Shown here in pieces: positions 1 to 11,511 of a DNA stretch of 64,000 nt. The stretch's first letter is position 1. Each line of letters opens with the position of its first letter. The notes beneath the pieces were generated by a model. It ran no database searches. It saw only the letters and a program-made list of their open reading frames with translations, and was not told where the DNA came from. The position numbers and the translations under genes are program-made. This stretch comes from Notamacropus eugenii (taxonomy: Eukaryota > Chordata > Mammalia > Diprotodontia > Macropodidae): positions 413,614,239 through 413,678,238 of the forward strand of contig NC_092875.1 in the NCBI RefSeq assembly GCF_028372415.1, in the 5' to 3' direction.

Positions 1-1640
1 GGATTTTGTCAGAGGGAAAAATGAACTAGCATAGGTTCTGGGCTACCTACAAACATACCTATTGTTTCTATAGGTCTTTCTATGTACTTTTGAGTCATGG
101 TGGTCATCCCTGAAGTTGTTCTGATCTCTCCTTCAGTTGTAGCTTATGATGAGAGGGAACTTCTCCCTCTCACACTGCCTGTAGCACAGCATTGCCATAG
201 ACCTTGCAATGTCAGGGAGTGTGAGGTGAAAGGGAGGGTCCACTCAGCACCAAAAGGATCAGAACAGAATGAAGATTAAGAGAGCAGACAAAACAGAGCA
301 AAAAAACAAAGAAACAAACAACCTGACTCAAGTAAACTTCTTTTAGATTAGTCAAGATTCCTTGTCTTTTGTTCCATGATTATGTAAGCAATTCTATAAA
401 ATATAATGTGCGTGAAAACATTTGCATATGTCCTACTGTGCAGGACAGAAACAAAGCTCATCACCCGCCTTAGCTGCATGATGATGATTTTTTTTGGTCA
501 AAGATCCCCTAGAATCCCATCTAATAAATTGTAGAGATGATGCAATAAGTGTCAGTGAAAGAGGTACCCATGCAGGTGAAATCATAGATCTTTCAAGAAT
601 TGTAAGATACAATAATAGTTGGTAGGTCTTATGAGAGTGGAAAAGGCTTTTCAATTTGATCATTTGTAAATTGAGGGAGTAGAATTACATGAATCCTATA
701 CTCCTAGCTCAGAAATTCTAAAAGTAATGACATTTACATAACCCTTTGGGTAATGGAAGTGGGGAGCCTTTAAGACAAAGTTCTTGTGGCAGAAACAGGA
801 AATAAAATGTAAAGAGAAAAAAAGAGAATAGAGAAGAAAAATAGCTCGTCCATGCTTCTGTCTTGAGTGGTCCTTGACCTTGGGGTGGTCTTGACCTTTG
901 TGAAGCTGTGTTCCATTGCTCACTTTTTATTTTCCTTAAAAACAGTTTCCATAGCAACATAAATTTGAGTAACAAAATGCTACAATGTGAAGTACAAACA
1001 CAATGCCTACATAAGGTAAAATAAAAAATCTAACAAAGCATTCTGAGCACCAGTGTTATAGTTAGCATCAGTATTATAGTTACAACCCTGCCCCTCTACT
1101 AGGGTGGGTATATGACAGTGGAAGGAATACGGATAAATAGATATTTACATGAGCAGAAGAGTCATGCCTCCTTATCATTTATAAAGGGAGGTATTTACTA
1201 ATGTAAAATTCAAGAGTCATAACTTATGGGTAATTAATTGTTTTATTAATAATGCCAGAATTTTAATAAAAGGAGGTCTATTGCCCTCTCTGTCAAAGAC
1301 TCTCATGGCAGCAGGCTCATGGCTTATATGCTCTTGTAAAAGGGGTGTTCCTGAGGGTGGCTATCAACTCTGATAGGTTAACAATGAGAGAATGAATATT
1401 ATAATGAGTAACTGAGAATGATATGTCAAAGAGAGATCATCCCCATGCCCATACCACTTTCAGCCAGGGACAATCTATTCAAAGAATCCATATCCCCTAC
1501 CCAGCTTAAACAGAAGAGAGTTTCTCCTTAGGTTGGAAGTCTGATCTAATTGGGTAAAGTAGCAATATCCAGAATGAAGAGAATGTCAATACTGTCTTCC
1601 ACCAGTCCTTCTTTGAGAGATTGGACAAAGAAATAGGAAA
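1..1640. other. 5' flank, no gene recognised
   Basis: AT-rich unique-looking sequence. The reading frames here are short (121 codons or fewer), start at arbitrary positions and resemble no family I know. An A-rich stretch lies at about 285-320. No SINE or LINE could be assigned with confidence. Confidence 0.6.
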
Positions 1641-2201
1641 GGGGGCAGAGTCAAGATGGTGGAATAGAAAGGTGCACATAACTCTAACTCTTTCCCCACA
1701 GCCCATAAAATATCTGCGAAGAAATACTCTCAACAGATTCTGGAGCAGCAGAGGCCACAGAGTGACAAAGTGGAAGAGATTTCCAGCCCAAGGTGACGTG
1801 GAAGGCTGGCAGGAGGGGTCTGTCATGCTGGACACTGAGCAGAACACAGCATAACTGGGGCGGGGCAGCACCGGGAGAAGCAGGCTCAGGGGTGGAATCC
1901 CCAGCAGCAGAAGTTTGCAGATCCCTCAGGCCACAGGTGCCAAGCGCAGATTCAAAGGTCAGTGAGAGGACTTTTTCACCTCCATGACAAGGGAGCAGGA
2001 TCCTCCCCTGGCCTCAACCCCAGGCAGCAGCAGCAGCACTGGCTAAGGGAACTGAGAAGCTGATCTGAACCTCAGCCCTGGAGGCAGGCCAGGGAGTAAG
2101 TTGCTCACCCTTCATTGTGCCACCTTGGAGGAACTGAGAACTTACAGGTCCCCAGAGTGTGCCCTACTCTTGACAAAGGACCCAAAAGTCAAGTAACTGG
2201 T

Positions 2202-3295
2202 TGGGAAAGTACCCAAAAAAGGGGAAAAAAATTAGACTGTAGAAGGCTACTTTCTTGGTAAACAGGGTATTTTCTCCCATCCTTTTCAAGGAGGAAGAAC
2301 AATGTTTATCGTCAGGGGAAGGCATGAAAGTCAAGGCTTCTGCATCCAAAACCTCCAAAATAAATATGCAATGGTTCCAGACCATGGAAGAGCTCAAAAA
2401 GGACTTTGAAAATCAAATAAGAGAGGTGGAGGAAGAATTGGGAAGAGAATTGACAGTGATGCAAGAAAATCATGAAAAGCAAGTCAACAGCTTTTTAAGG
2501 AGACCCCAAAAATGCAAAGAAAATAACATCTTTAAACATAGGCTAACTCAATTGGCAAAAGAGGTCCAAAAAGGTAATGTGAGAAGAATGCTTTAAAAAG
2601 TAGAATTAGCCAAATGGAAAAGGAGATTCAAAAGCTCACTGAAGAAAATAGTTCTTTCAAAATTAGAATAGAACAGATGGAAGCTAATGACTTTATGAGA
2701 AACCAAGAAATTACAAAACAAAACCAAAAGAATGAAAAAATGGAAGAGAATGTGAAATATCTCATTGGAAAAACAACTGACCTGGAAAATAGATCCAGGA
2801 GAGACAATTTAAAAATTATGGGACTACCTGAAAGCCATGATCATAAAAAGAAATTATCAAGGAAAACTGCCCTGATATTCTAGAACCAGAGGGCAAAATA
2901 AATATTGAAAGAATCCACCAATCACCTCCTGAAAGAGATTCAAAAAGAGAAACTCTTAGGAACGTTGTAGCCAAATTCCAGAGTTCCCAGATCAAGGAGA
3001 AAATATTGCACACAGCTAAAAAGAAACAGTTCGAGTGTTGTAGAAATACAATCAGGATAACACAAGATCTAGCAGCTTCTACATTAAGGGATCGAAGGGC
3101 ATGGAACAGGATATTCCAGAAGTCAAAGGAACTAGGACTAAAACCAAGAATCACCTACCCAGCAAAACTGAGTATAATACTTCAGGGGAAAAAACAGTCA
3201 TTCAGTGAAATAGGGGACTTTCAAGCATTCTTGATGAAAAACCAGAGCTGAAAAGAAAATTTGATTTTCAAACCCAAGAAACAAGAGAAGCATGA
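2202..3295 (+). pseudogene. L1/HAL1 ORF1p remnant (RNA-binding chaperone)
   Basis: This is a decayed ORF1 of the L1 type. The N-terminal part at 2255-2596 is a charged coiled coil (EELKKDFENQIREVEEELG). The central coiled coil and start of the RRM domain are at 2614-2883 (MEKEIQKLTEENSSF, ending near NLKIMGLPESH). The C-terminal domain is at 3006-3295 (RAWNRIFQKSKELGLKPR). Known ORF1p trimerises and coats its own RNA. Here the frame is broken in several places (after 2596, after 2883 and before 3006), so it is non-coding. It aligns domain by domain with the better preserved copy at 11512-12623 on the other strand. Confidence 0.85.
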
Positions 3296-3446
3296 AAAAG
3301 TAAACAGGAAAGAGAAATCACAAGGGACTTACTAAAGTTGAACTGTTTACATTCCTACATGGAAGGATAATATTTGTAACTCTTGAAACTTTTCTCAGTA
3401 TCTGGGTAGTTGGAGGGATTATACACACACATACACATACACACAC

Positions 3447-3450
<4 letters not shown>

Positions 3451-3523
<73 letters not shown>
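3451..3523. repeat. (TA)n microsatellite in the HAL1 3' UTR
   Basis: About 36 uninterrupted TA units, preceded by a short CA-rich run (3423-3447) and followed by a GACAGAGA-rich run (3526-3550). The same place in the 10511-13296 copy carries a GT-rich run (about 11344-11375), so the 3' UTR seems to have a built-in microsatellite seed. Confidence 0.95.
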
Positions 3524-3526
<3 letters not shown>

Positions 3527-4352
3527 AGACAGAGACAGAGAGACAGAGAGCACAGGGTGAGTTGAATAGGAAAGGATCATATCTAAAAATTAAAATTAAG
3601 GGGTGAGAGAGGAATAAATTGGAAGGAGAAAGGGAGAAACAGAATGGGACAAATCATCTCTCACAGAAAAGGCAAGAAAAAGCTTTTCAATGAGGGGAAA
3701 AGGGGGGAGGTGAGAGGGAAAAAGTGAAGCTTACTCTCATCACTTTTAGCTCAAGGAAGGAATAACATGCACATTCAATTTGGTATGAAAATCTATTTTA
3801 CACTACAGGAAACTAGGGTGGGGAGGGATGATGGAATGAAGGGTAAATGGGAGGAGGGAGCAATTAGAAGTAAACACTCGGGAAGGAACAAGGTCAAAAG
3901 AGAGAATGGAAGAAATGGGGGGCAGGATAGGATGAAGGGAAATGTAGTTAGTCCTATTATGACTATTATGGAAGTCATTTGCAAAACTACACATATATAG
4001 CCTATATTGAATTGCTTTCCTTCTCAGTGGGGATTAGTAGGGAGGGAGGGAGGAAGAGAAGTTGGAATTCAAAGTTTTAGAAACAAATGTTGAGAATTGT
4101 TTTTGCATACAACTGGGAAATAAAAAATACAGGCAATGGGGTATAGAAATTTATCTTACCCTCCAGGGAACAAGTGAAAATGGGGATAAAGGGAGGGGTG
4201 TTAGTAAGGAGGGCACATTGGTGGAAGGGGACTCAGAATGCAAGGCATTGTGGGGTGGAGGGAGGGGAGAGATGGGGAGGAAATTTGGAACTCAGGATTT
4301 TGTGGAAGTGAATGTTGCAAACTTTAAATAAATAAATATCATTAAAAAAAAA

Positions 4353-4668
4353 GTCTATTGTCCGAAATACATGAAATTGATAAATGTACAAGAAAAAGCC
4401 ATTCCTCAATAAATAAAAGCTCAAACTATCAATAGCCATTGGAGGAAAAATGCTTCAAAACACTAATGAGAGAAATGTAAATAAAATTAACTTGGGATTT
4501 CACCTTATACCACCACACTGGCAAATACATACTTTTTTAAAAAGCAAAATGGCAATTGTTGGAGGGTATATAGGAGTACCAACACATCGATTCATGGTTG
4601 ATTGAGCTATAAATTTGTAAAGCCATTCTAGAAATCCATTGGGAACTGTACTCAAAAAGTCACTAAAT

Positions 4669-4714
<46 letters not shown>

Positions 4715-5372
4715 CATGTATGTATCTGTATCTGTATCTATATCTATATCTGTATATATATACACACTTCACACCAGTGATATTACTAAATACATATGCC
4801 CCAAAGAAATAATGACAAAGAGGGAAAGAATCTACACATACAAAGAATTGAAAGTAAAGAGGAGTCCTCATCAATTAGGAAATGACTAAAATTATGACAT
4901 ATAGTTATAACAGAATAGTATTACACTATAAAATTATGAAAATTCAAATTCATAGATGTTAGGAAGATTTGTATGAACTGATGTAAATTGAAGTTATCCG
5001 AACAAAAAACAGTGTACACTATGACTACAATATTGCAAAAAATAATATTGAAAAGAGTTAAAAACACATATCAGTGCAACAACCAATCCTGACTTGAGAA
5101 GGCCAATAATGATGCATGATTCCCCCTGCTTGACAGAGGAATGATTGTCTAGAATTGCAGAATGAGGCCTATTTTTCAGACATTATCAAGATGGCACAAA
5201 TGTGTTTTGCTTGGCTATACTGATCTGTTACCACAAAGGGCTTTTACTTGGGAAGGGGGGTGGGCTTTGGAGATAGCTGGGGTGGTATAGTGTTTATGTT
5301 GAACAAAAATTAAAAAAGAAATGGAATAAAACTAAAAAAAAAGAAAAAGAAGTAGGAGAGAAAAAAAAAAAG
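4353..5372 (+). mobile_element. L1 3' end (ORF2 C-terminus plus 3' UTR)
   Basis: The opening 330 bp translate, with many breaks, to the C-terminal part of L1 ORF2p, in the region corresponding to human L1 residues that follow the reverse transcriptase. Recognisable pieces are a 'MREM.IK' stretch and a cysteine-region remnant. The 3' UTR follows and ends in A-rich runs at about 5310-5372. CA and TATCTG microsatellites (4672-4760) interrupt it. It is an old, 5'-truncated copy. Confidence 0.65.
4672..4762. repeat. (CA)n followed by (TATCTG/TATC)n microsatellite
   Basis: A compound simple repeat: about 18 CA units to about 4708, then TATATACATG and TATCTG/TATC units to about 4762. It lies inside the L1 3' fragment. 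Confidence 0.95.
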
Positions 5373-7180
5373 CTCGGGTCTCCCCAATTTTAATAATTGC
5401 CTATTAGTTTGAGAGAGAAATTATGATTTCTCTCAGTAACCCATTTAGATTGTTGGGGGTAGGGTGGGAAGGTTGCCAATGTGGTAGTCATGTTCAGGAA
5501 TGAGCATCAGGGAGATGTTCTTGGTTATGGTAGCACTGTCCCAGTACTTCGCCTTATGTTTGTAAAACTGGAAGAAAACAAAACAAAACAAAATAAAACA
5601 AACAAACAAACAAACAGAAAAAAAGAAACCCCTATCACCACTGTTCATGGAAGGTAGCAGGTCCAGAGGGCAATTACGTTCATAAGCTGAAAAGATAACT
5701 AACTCAAGGAGAGTCTTTGCCAGGAGAATAGTATTTTTGATCTTTTCTGGTCTACTGTGCTGAACTGGAGTATTAAATGATATTAATTTCTATTCTATAA
5801 ACAGGACTGCCCCTGTTACATTTGGTTATGCACATTACATTTCTTCAGCTAGATTGTTCAAGGACAAGAAGTGTGTCTTACTTGTCTCCACATTCCTGCA
5901 GTAACCAAAGCAGTGAATTTTGCATGTTTGGTTCACTAAATGCATGTTGAAGAAATGGTCTTCATATGAATGAATGGTAGTATCATTAGAGGTTTTGTTT
6001 TTAGTGGTTTTCCTCACTCCTGGAAGGAGAAGCAGAGTAGTATAGAAGGAAGATAATCTGGTTTTGGAGTCAGAAGAATTGGGTTCAATCTCTGCCACTT
6101 ACTATTTGTATGACCTGGAGAAGACATTTCACCTTCTTAGGACTCAACTTCGTGTATAGAATAACGGGCCATATTAGGGGTTAAAATCTATAGTCCTATA
6201 ACTCACCTTCCGAGGCATATCCTGCCAAATTGAAGTCCCACCCATCTCCTTTATGAAGTCTTCGCAGATCTTTTTTGTACATGTGATCAACACCTCACAA
6301 TTTAGGAAATGATCTTGTTTTTTTCTTAATTAATTAATAATACAGATGTCTTATCACCCCCAAAAAGATGATAAACTTCTTGTTGATAGATACCAAATCT
6401 TTTGTGTTTCTTGTATCTCCCATAGTAATAACCACTGTATCAGACATGTAAGAAGTGAAAATAATTTAGAAATCAGAAGACTCAAGTTTAAATCATCTCC
6501 ACACTTATCATCTGTAACTCTATTTCTTCATCTGTAAAATCAACTAATAATTTTTCTTCCTACTTCACAAATCTGTCAAAAATTGCTTTTAAATGTTAAA
6601 GTAGGATATAAGTGTCAGCCATTATTATTGTTGTAATGAGAAGGAATGAAATAAATCCATGTAATTTACTGGTTAACTGGTTTGGAAGATAAATATAAAC
6701 AAATTTAGGATTTCAGAAAAATGCTATTTTGAGGTTCCTTATTTAATGGGCTGTGAAATAGGTAAATTCATAGCCCCTGAACATAACTACTAGAGAAAAA
6801 GTGGGGTATCACATGATTAGCCTCAAAAGCTAGCATTAAGTCCAGTTCTTCAACATCAAAAATATAAAGGGATTCTATATTCTATCTAAACAATAGATCA
6901 TAATAATTTTCAGACTATATTTCTACATGAGCTTGCCACAACTGCGTACATGTTTTCTGCCATGCCACAGGACTCTCCATTCCCTGAGGAAATCTTGTAA
7001 GTATAGTGACAATTCCTATTTAAGTAACACTATTCAATTCTTAAAGAAACTACTCAGAGTAAGAAAGGACTCTACTAACATATCCAGTGAAAATCTATTC
7101 AGTAACTATGGGGAGACACAAATTTGGTATTTGGGTCATATTTGAATTTATTTAAAACCCCGAAAAGCAACCATTTGAAT
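5373..7180. other. Intergenic, one SINE fragment, no gene
   Basis: The stretch holds a CAAA-rich simple repeat (about 5577-5616) and a + strand SINE fragment at about 6030-6160 (tRNA-like box region 'gttcaatctctgccacttac', then 'tgacctgg'). Nothing else is recognisable and no coding signal is visible. Confidence 0.55.
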
Positions 7181-7384
7181 AGGGGTTCATAACCTTATTG
7201 TATGTCATGAACCCCTTTGGCAGTTTGTTGAAATCTGTGGACCCTTTCTCAGAATAATGTTTTTTAAGTTATTGAAGGAGAGGTAGAGGTTAAATGACAA
7301 TAAAAGTGTCACTTTTTTCTCATATAAGTTAGGAAATATTGAATTCTGTCTATTAGCATGCATAGACTCCAGGTCAGGAACCAT
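7181..7384. mobile_element. Palindromic hAT-like MITE remnant
   Basis: It starts with 'aggggttcataacc' and ends near 'ggtcaggaacc', a decayed terminal inverted repeat. The interior carries 'catgaacccctttggcag' and 'ctcagaataatg'. The sequence at 46697-46888 is a second copy that reads as its reverse complement. Known families with 'ggttcttaacc' ends are short non-autonomous hAT elements of mammals; I cannot name the subfamily. Confidence 0.55.
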
Positions 7385-7519
7385 CATATAAGAACATATT
7401 TGAGCCATGCTTAAATAAGTTGGTTATCACTTCGACATCCACTGTAATGTCGCGTGTTTATAGGTGTAAGATTTTGTTTGTATAACTAACTTGGATGTCA
7501 TAACTGAATTTGTGACATA

Positions 7520-7590
7520 GAACTATCATGGGATCATAAAATAAGAGCTAAAAGATACCTTAGAGATTATTTAGTTTGAATACACACGCG
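7520..7590 (+). repeat. Left half of a CORE-SINE/MIR-like copy
   Basis: The segment 'agagctaaaagatacctta' through 'gagattatttag' matches the usual 'agagctggaagggacctt' start of this SINE group. Its expected continuation reappears at about 8505-8637, so the copy appears split by about 0.9 kb of unidentified DNA. Confidence 0.45.
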
Positions 7591-8504
7591 CTCCTAACTT
7601 GCACTGGATTAGTAGGTTAGGTTCCCAGAGGGTAATTGGCTATTCTCTCATTCTCTGATCTGGGGTTTCCAGTACTATCACTCTCAAAGTCCTTATTCAA
7701 TGTGCTACTCATCAGCCGCTTGACATTAATTAGCTTATACAAAAAGGATACTTATTGAGAATGCATAGCAAGGACAAAAATTACAAAACATCCCCCAAGC
7801 CAGGGACACACTCTCCCCTTTGTTTGCACAAAATTCCTTGGGAGAGTGGGCTCAAATTTAAAACGTAGATGTAGGGAATTACACATATACAATGCATATT
7901 AACCCAAGGGGTAGTCCATAAGTCGTGGCCCTGGGAATCTTTATATACTCCTCAAGTTCATGTTGGGCAAAGAACTGAGATGTGAACAAGTCAAGTTGCT
8001 ACTACAGCTCACTCATTAGACTCAGCTATTGATGTTACTAACTACTTGCTGGCAGGATTTCTGAGGATTTGATGGATTTTTCAATCTCATTAATTGCATT
8101 AACACTCCTCTTTAGGAATATTCATTCTCCTAAAATCAGGAAAGAATAAACAAAAAACCAGGTGCTGTAGATTGGGGTTGGGAGCAGGAGCTAGCTTATC
8201 CCTATTTAGCAGCTCAAAGTAATGCTTCCCACTCAACTGGCCAGGTAAGAGAGTGAAAGATCATTTGCTTTAAACTTAGGTCAGCTCACTCAATTCGAGC
8301 CTAGCCTCTCCTGAGATATCAGTCCTTTCGACTCTTTAATCAGGCAGAACAGTATTTCCTTTCCACAGTATCAACCCTTCAGTCATATGTGGTTGGATTA
8401 AAAAAAACTGGCTATGAAATGGCATCATATGCTCACGTGATGCATCATGAGGGACTCTGTTTTGGAACCTCATCTCCCATTACATGATCTAGCCTCTCAT
8501 TTCT
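7591..8504. other. Unidentified ~0.9-kb segment between SINE halves
   Basis: No gene and no repeat that I recognise. It contains an inverted pair, CTCTCCC near 7810 and GGGAGAG near 7840, and ends near a 'ctcatttctcac' run. Its position between two halves of what looks like one SINE suggests an insertion, possibly an unrecognised transposon. Confidence 0.35.
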
Positions 8505-8637
8505 CACAAGGGAAAAAACTAAGGCCCATGGAGGTTAAATGATTTGCCTGGTGTCACACAGGTGGCAAGACATGATTTGCACCCAGGTTCTCTGACTCAA
8601 ACTAGGGATCTTTCCACTGTACCACACTAACAAGTGG
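8505..8637 (+). repeat. Right half of a CORE-SINE/MIR-like copy
   Basis: It has the typical order 'gggaaaaaactaaggccc', 'gaggttaaatgatttgcc', 'gtgtcacacaggtgg', then 'tttccactgtaccac'. It completes the fragment at 7520-7590. Confidence 0.6.
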
Positions 8638-9476
8638 CTAGACTTTTGGACCTGGAGTCATGAATTCTTGAGTTCAAATCTTGTTGGGACCGGAAGCTCA
8701 ATTCCGTGTGGACAGTCTCGGGCAGGTAAAAGTGGGACTTCTAAATCTTAGAGTCTTACGAGGCCCTCCATGAACAGCGGGGGTTCGAGAAGGTCAGACC
8801 GAGCTAGCTCGGCTAGCTCGGGTATTTCCGCCTCTCCCCCGGAGATACCTGATGGGTGGAGTCTCCCTGCCCTCGAGGTCGTCCCGGATTGGAGCACACC
8901 TAGTTACCTAACAGCACGGTATTGAGATACAAACTGTGTGGCTGAAGATTAAGTAGGATTGAGGAAGCCTAAAAGCTCTCTTAGCACGTGTGGAGCGAAA
9001 GAGAAAAGTAGGGCTCCGCTTCTTTTCTTTTCTCTCTCCCCTCCCCCTCTCTCCCCGCTTGTACTTCTACTTCCAATCCCTTAAGCTTAGCCTCCTTAGG
9101 AAATCTCCCCCTCTTCCTCCTAAGAAAGAAGATCCCCTGCACTTGTAACCGAAACCCTGTAATAAAGCTCAACCCCTGTTTGACTCTGGAACGTCCTTTC
9201 TCTCATACGTGCATCCGGCGTGGCCAGCCGAAGACCTCGGGAGGTGAGGTAAGAAAGACTCGGGTAGCCCAATACAGGCCTCTAGGCTTGGCAAAATCTA
9301 ACCTCAAATACTTACTAGTTGTGTGATACTAGATAAGTTGCTTAATCTCTGTTTTTCTCAGTTTCTTCAACTATAAAATGGTAATAATAGTAATAACTGT
9401 ATCTACCTTCCATGATTGTTGTGAGGATCAAGTTAGCTTTCTACATAGTAGGTGCTTAATAAGTTCTTGTTCTGGT
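8638..9476 (+). repeat. tRNA-like SINE split by a solo LTR
   Basis: The two pieces, 8638-8681 and 9294-9476, join smoothly. 'gagtcatgaattcttgag' and 'ttcaaatct' are on the left; 'aacctcaaatacttactag', 'tgtgtgatactag' and the usual 'ataaaatggtaataatag' tail are on the right. The 612-bp LTR sits between them. The SINE therefore predates the LTR. Confidence 0.8.
8676..9299 (+). mobile_element. Solo retroviral LTR (8682-9293) with 6-bp target duplication
   Basis: The LTR begins TGTTGGGACC and ends GGCTTGGCA, giving TG...CA ends. The duplicated target is AAATCT on both sides (8676-8681 and 9294-9299, identical). A polyadenylation signal AATAAA at 9161 precedes the presumed R/U5 part, and a pyrimidine-rich tract lies at 9020-9060. 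GC and CpG content are well above the surrounding DNA. No internal viral genes remain, so this is a solo LTR left by recombination between the two LTRs. A 6-bp duplication is usual for class II (betaretrovirus-like) elements, so that class is my inference. Intact ends and duplication suggest a moderate or young age. Confidence 0.88.
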
Positions 9477-9494
9477 CCTTCTTCTCAATATAAT

Positions 9495-9745
9495 AATCAG
9501 CAGCTAGGATTTAGTTAGTGTTTTAAGTTAGGGCTTTACAAATGTTCTCTTGTTTGATCCTAACAGTCACCCTGTAACTACAGGTATTATTGGGTGTTAT
9601 CTTATTTTTCAGATGAGCCGGCTGAAGCCAAGACAAGCCAAGTCACTTACCCAGGGTCACACAGCTGATAAAATGCCTTAGGTTGGATTTGAACTCAGGT
9701 CCTACTGACTTTAAGACCATTGCTCTAGCCACTGCCCAATAGTTA
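9495..9745 (+). repeat. CORE-SINE (MIR-like)
   Basis: Nearly complete: 'gctttacaaatgttctct', 'gatcctaacagtcacc', 'tttttcagatgagccgg', 'cccagggtcacacagctg', 'gatttgaactcaggtcc', and an end at 'ctctagccactg'. This is the standard order of MIR-type CORE-SINEs. Confidence 0.85.
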
Positions 9746-10498
9746 CCTCAGAGCAAACATTTGTCAGCATAGCTAAGTTACCTAAAAATATAGTGCTTTC
9801 TATTATGTCGGATTGTCTCTTTTCTTGCAGCAAATTGTGTGTAACGGACGTAGTGAAAAGGGAAGAAAAAAATGAAGTCAAGGATGTGCTTCTTAATTTT
9901 GCTAGAGGAGGTGATACTATAAGTTTCCACATTAAATCAAACACTGAGGAAACATCTTGTGTTGGTCAGCATTGCCTTTTAGGGATCCAGATTTACAATA
10001 TGAGAGATAAAAACGGCATTCCCTTGCAAATGTAGAGGCAGGATTTTGAGGCTCCCAGTTACTTGAAAAGAAGGGTAAATATGTATTACATGATTTCTCA
10101 GAAAACAACAGTACATGTGTCCTTTTGCTTTGCTTTAACAGAAAGTAACTATTCTGCCCTTCACATAGGAAGTTCCTTTAGGCCATTTTTTCCCCACTGT
10201 ATTATATTTCCATTGTACTATAATCTGTATTCCTAACTTAATAAATCTGCATTTCCTATTCGGTATTTATTACAGGACCAACATGTGTTTGGGGAAAAAA
10301 AATCTTTATTTTGATTAAAACACTTTCTCTTCAGAATTTTTTCTTAACTATTTACTTAAATTAAGGTAGCATAGTATTGTATGCTTTCACTTTGCTGAGA
10401 AAATAGAAAATATTTACTTATAAGAATACCTTATGTTTTATAGGAAATTGGGTATTTTTCAAAGCACCATCATGTTTTATGTGGGAAATACATAGATG
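9746..10498. other. Intergenic, one unassigned 80-codon frame
   Basis: A + strand frame at 9793-10035 has no stop for 80 codons and ends in TAG. It starts at a GTG, and a good 3' splice-site-like string (ctcttttcttgcag) lies at 9817-9830 inside it. I recognise no domain and see no matching donor, so I do not call it a gene. The rest is AT-rich and featureless. Confidence 0.5.
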
Positions 10499-11511
10499 GG
10501 TAGGCTTTATTTTTTTTTTAATTTATTTATTTATTTCACTTTTAACATTCATTTTCACAGAATTTTTGGGCTCCAAATTTTCTTCCCCCTTGTCCCCTCC
10601 CCCCACCCCAAAACACCGAGCATTCCAATTGCTCCCATCTCCACTCCGCTCTCTCCTCCATCATTCCTCTCTGCCCTTGTCTCCATCCTCTCCTCTGTCC
10701 TGTTGGGCCAAATAACTTTCTATACCCCTTTACCTGTATTTCTTATTTCCTAGGGGCAAGAACTTGACTGTTATTCCTAAAACTTTGAGTTCCAACTTCT
10801 TTTCCTCCCTCCCTCCCCACCCCCTCCCTTTGGAAGGCAAGCAATTCAATATAAGCCAAATCTGTGTAGTTTTGCAAATGACTTCCATAATAGTTGTGTT
10901 GTATAAGACTAACTATATTTCCCTCCATCCTATCCTGTCCCCCATTACTTCTATTCTCTTTTGATCCTATCCCTCCCCATGAGTGTCGACCTCAAATTGC
11001 ACCCTCCTCCCCATGCCCTCCCTTCCATCATCCCCCCCACCCTGCTTATCCCCTTATCGCCCACTTTCCTGTATTGAAAGATAGGTTTTCATACCAAAAT
11101 GAGTGTGCATTTTATTCTTTCCTTTAGTGGAACGTGATGAGAGTAGACTTCATGTTTTTCTCTCACCTCCCCTCTTTATCCCTCCACTAATGAGTCTTTT
11201 GCTTGCCTCTTTTATGAGAGATAATTTGCCGCATTCCATTTCTCCCTTTCTCCTGCCAATATATTTCTCTCTCACTGCTTGATTTCATTTTTTTTAAGAT
11301 ATGATCCCATCCTCTTCAATTCACTCTGTGCACTCTGTCTCTATGTATGTGTGCATGTGTGCATGTGTGTGTGTGTAATCCCACCCAGTACCCAGATACT
11401 GAAATGTTTCAAGAGTTACAAATATTGTCTTTCCATGTAGGAATGTAAACAGTTCAACTTTAGTAAGTCCCTTATGACTTCTCCTTGCTGTTCACCTTTT
11501 CATGGTTCTCT

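Larger units (their letters stand above)
1641..4352 (+). mobile_element. HAL1-like (half-L1) non-LTR retrotransposon, copy 1
   Basis: The element begins with a G run followed by a CAAGATGG motif, the same 5' end as the copy at 10511-13296. It then has a 5' UTR of about 560 bp, an ORF1 remnant, a purine-rich 3' UTR of about 1 kb interrupted by a long TA repeat, and an A-rich tail at 4328-4352. No ORF2 (endonuclease/reverse transcriptase) lies between ORF1 and the 3' UTR, which is the definition of HAL1 elements known from mammals. I could not find a convincing target-site duplication. It stands directly against an L1 3' fragment on its right, so it may have inserted at or into that older L1. 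The family name is by recognition; the lack of ORF2 is seen directly. Confidence 0.75.
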
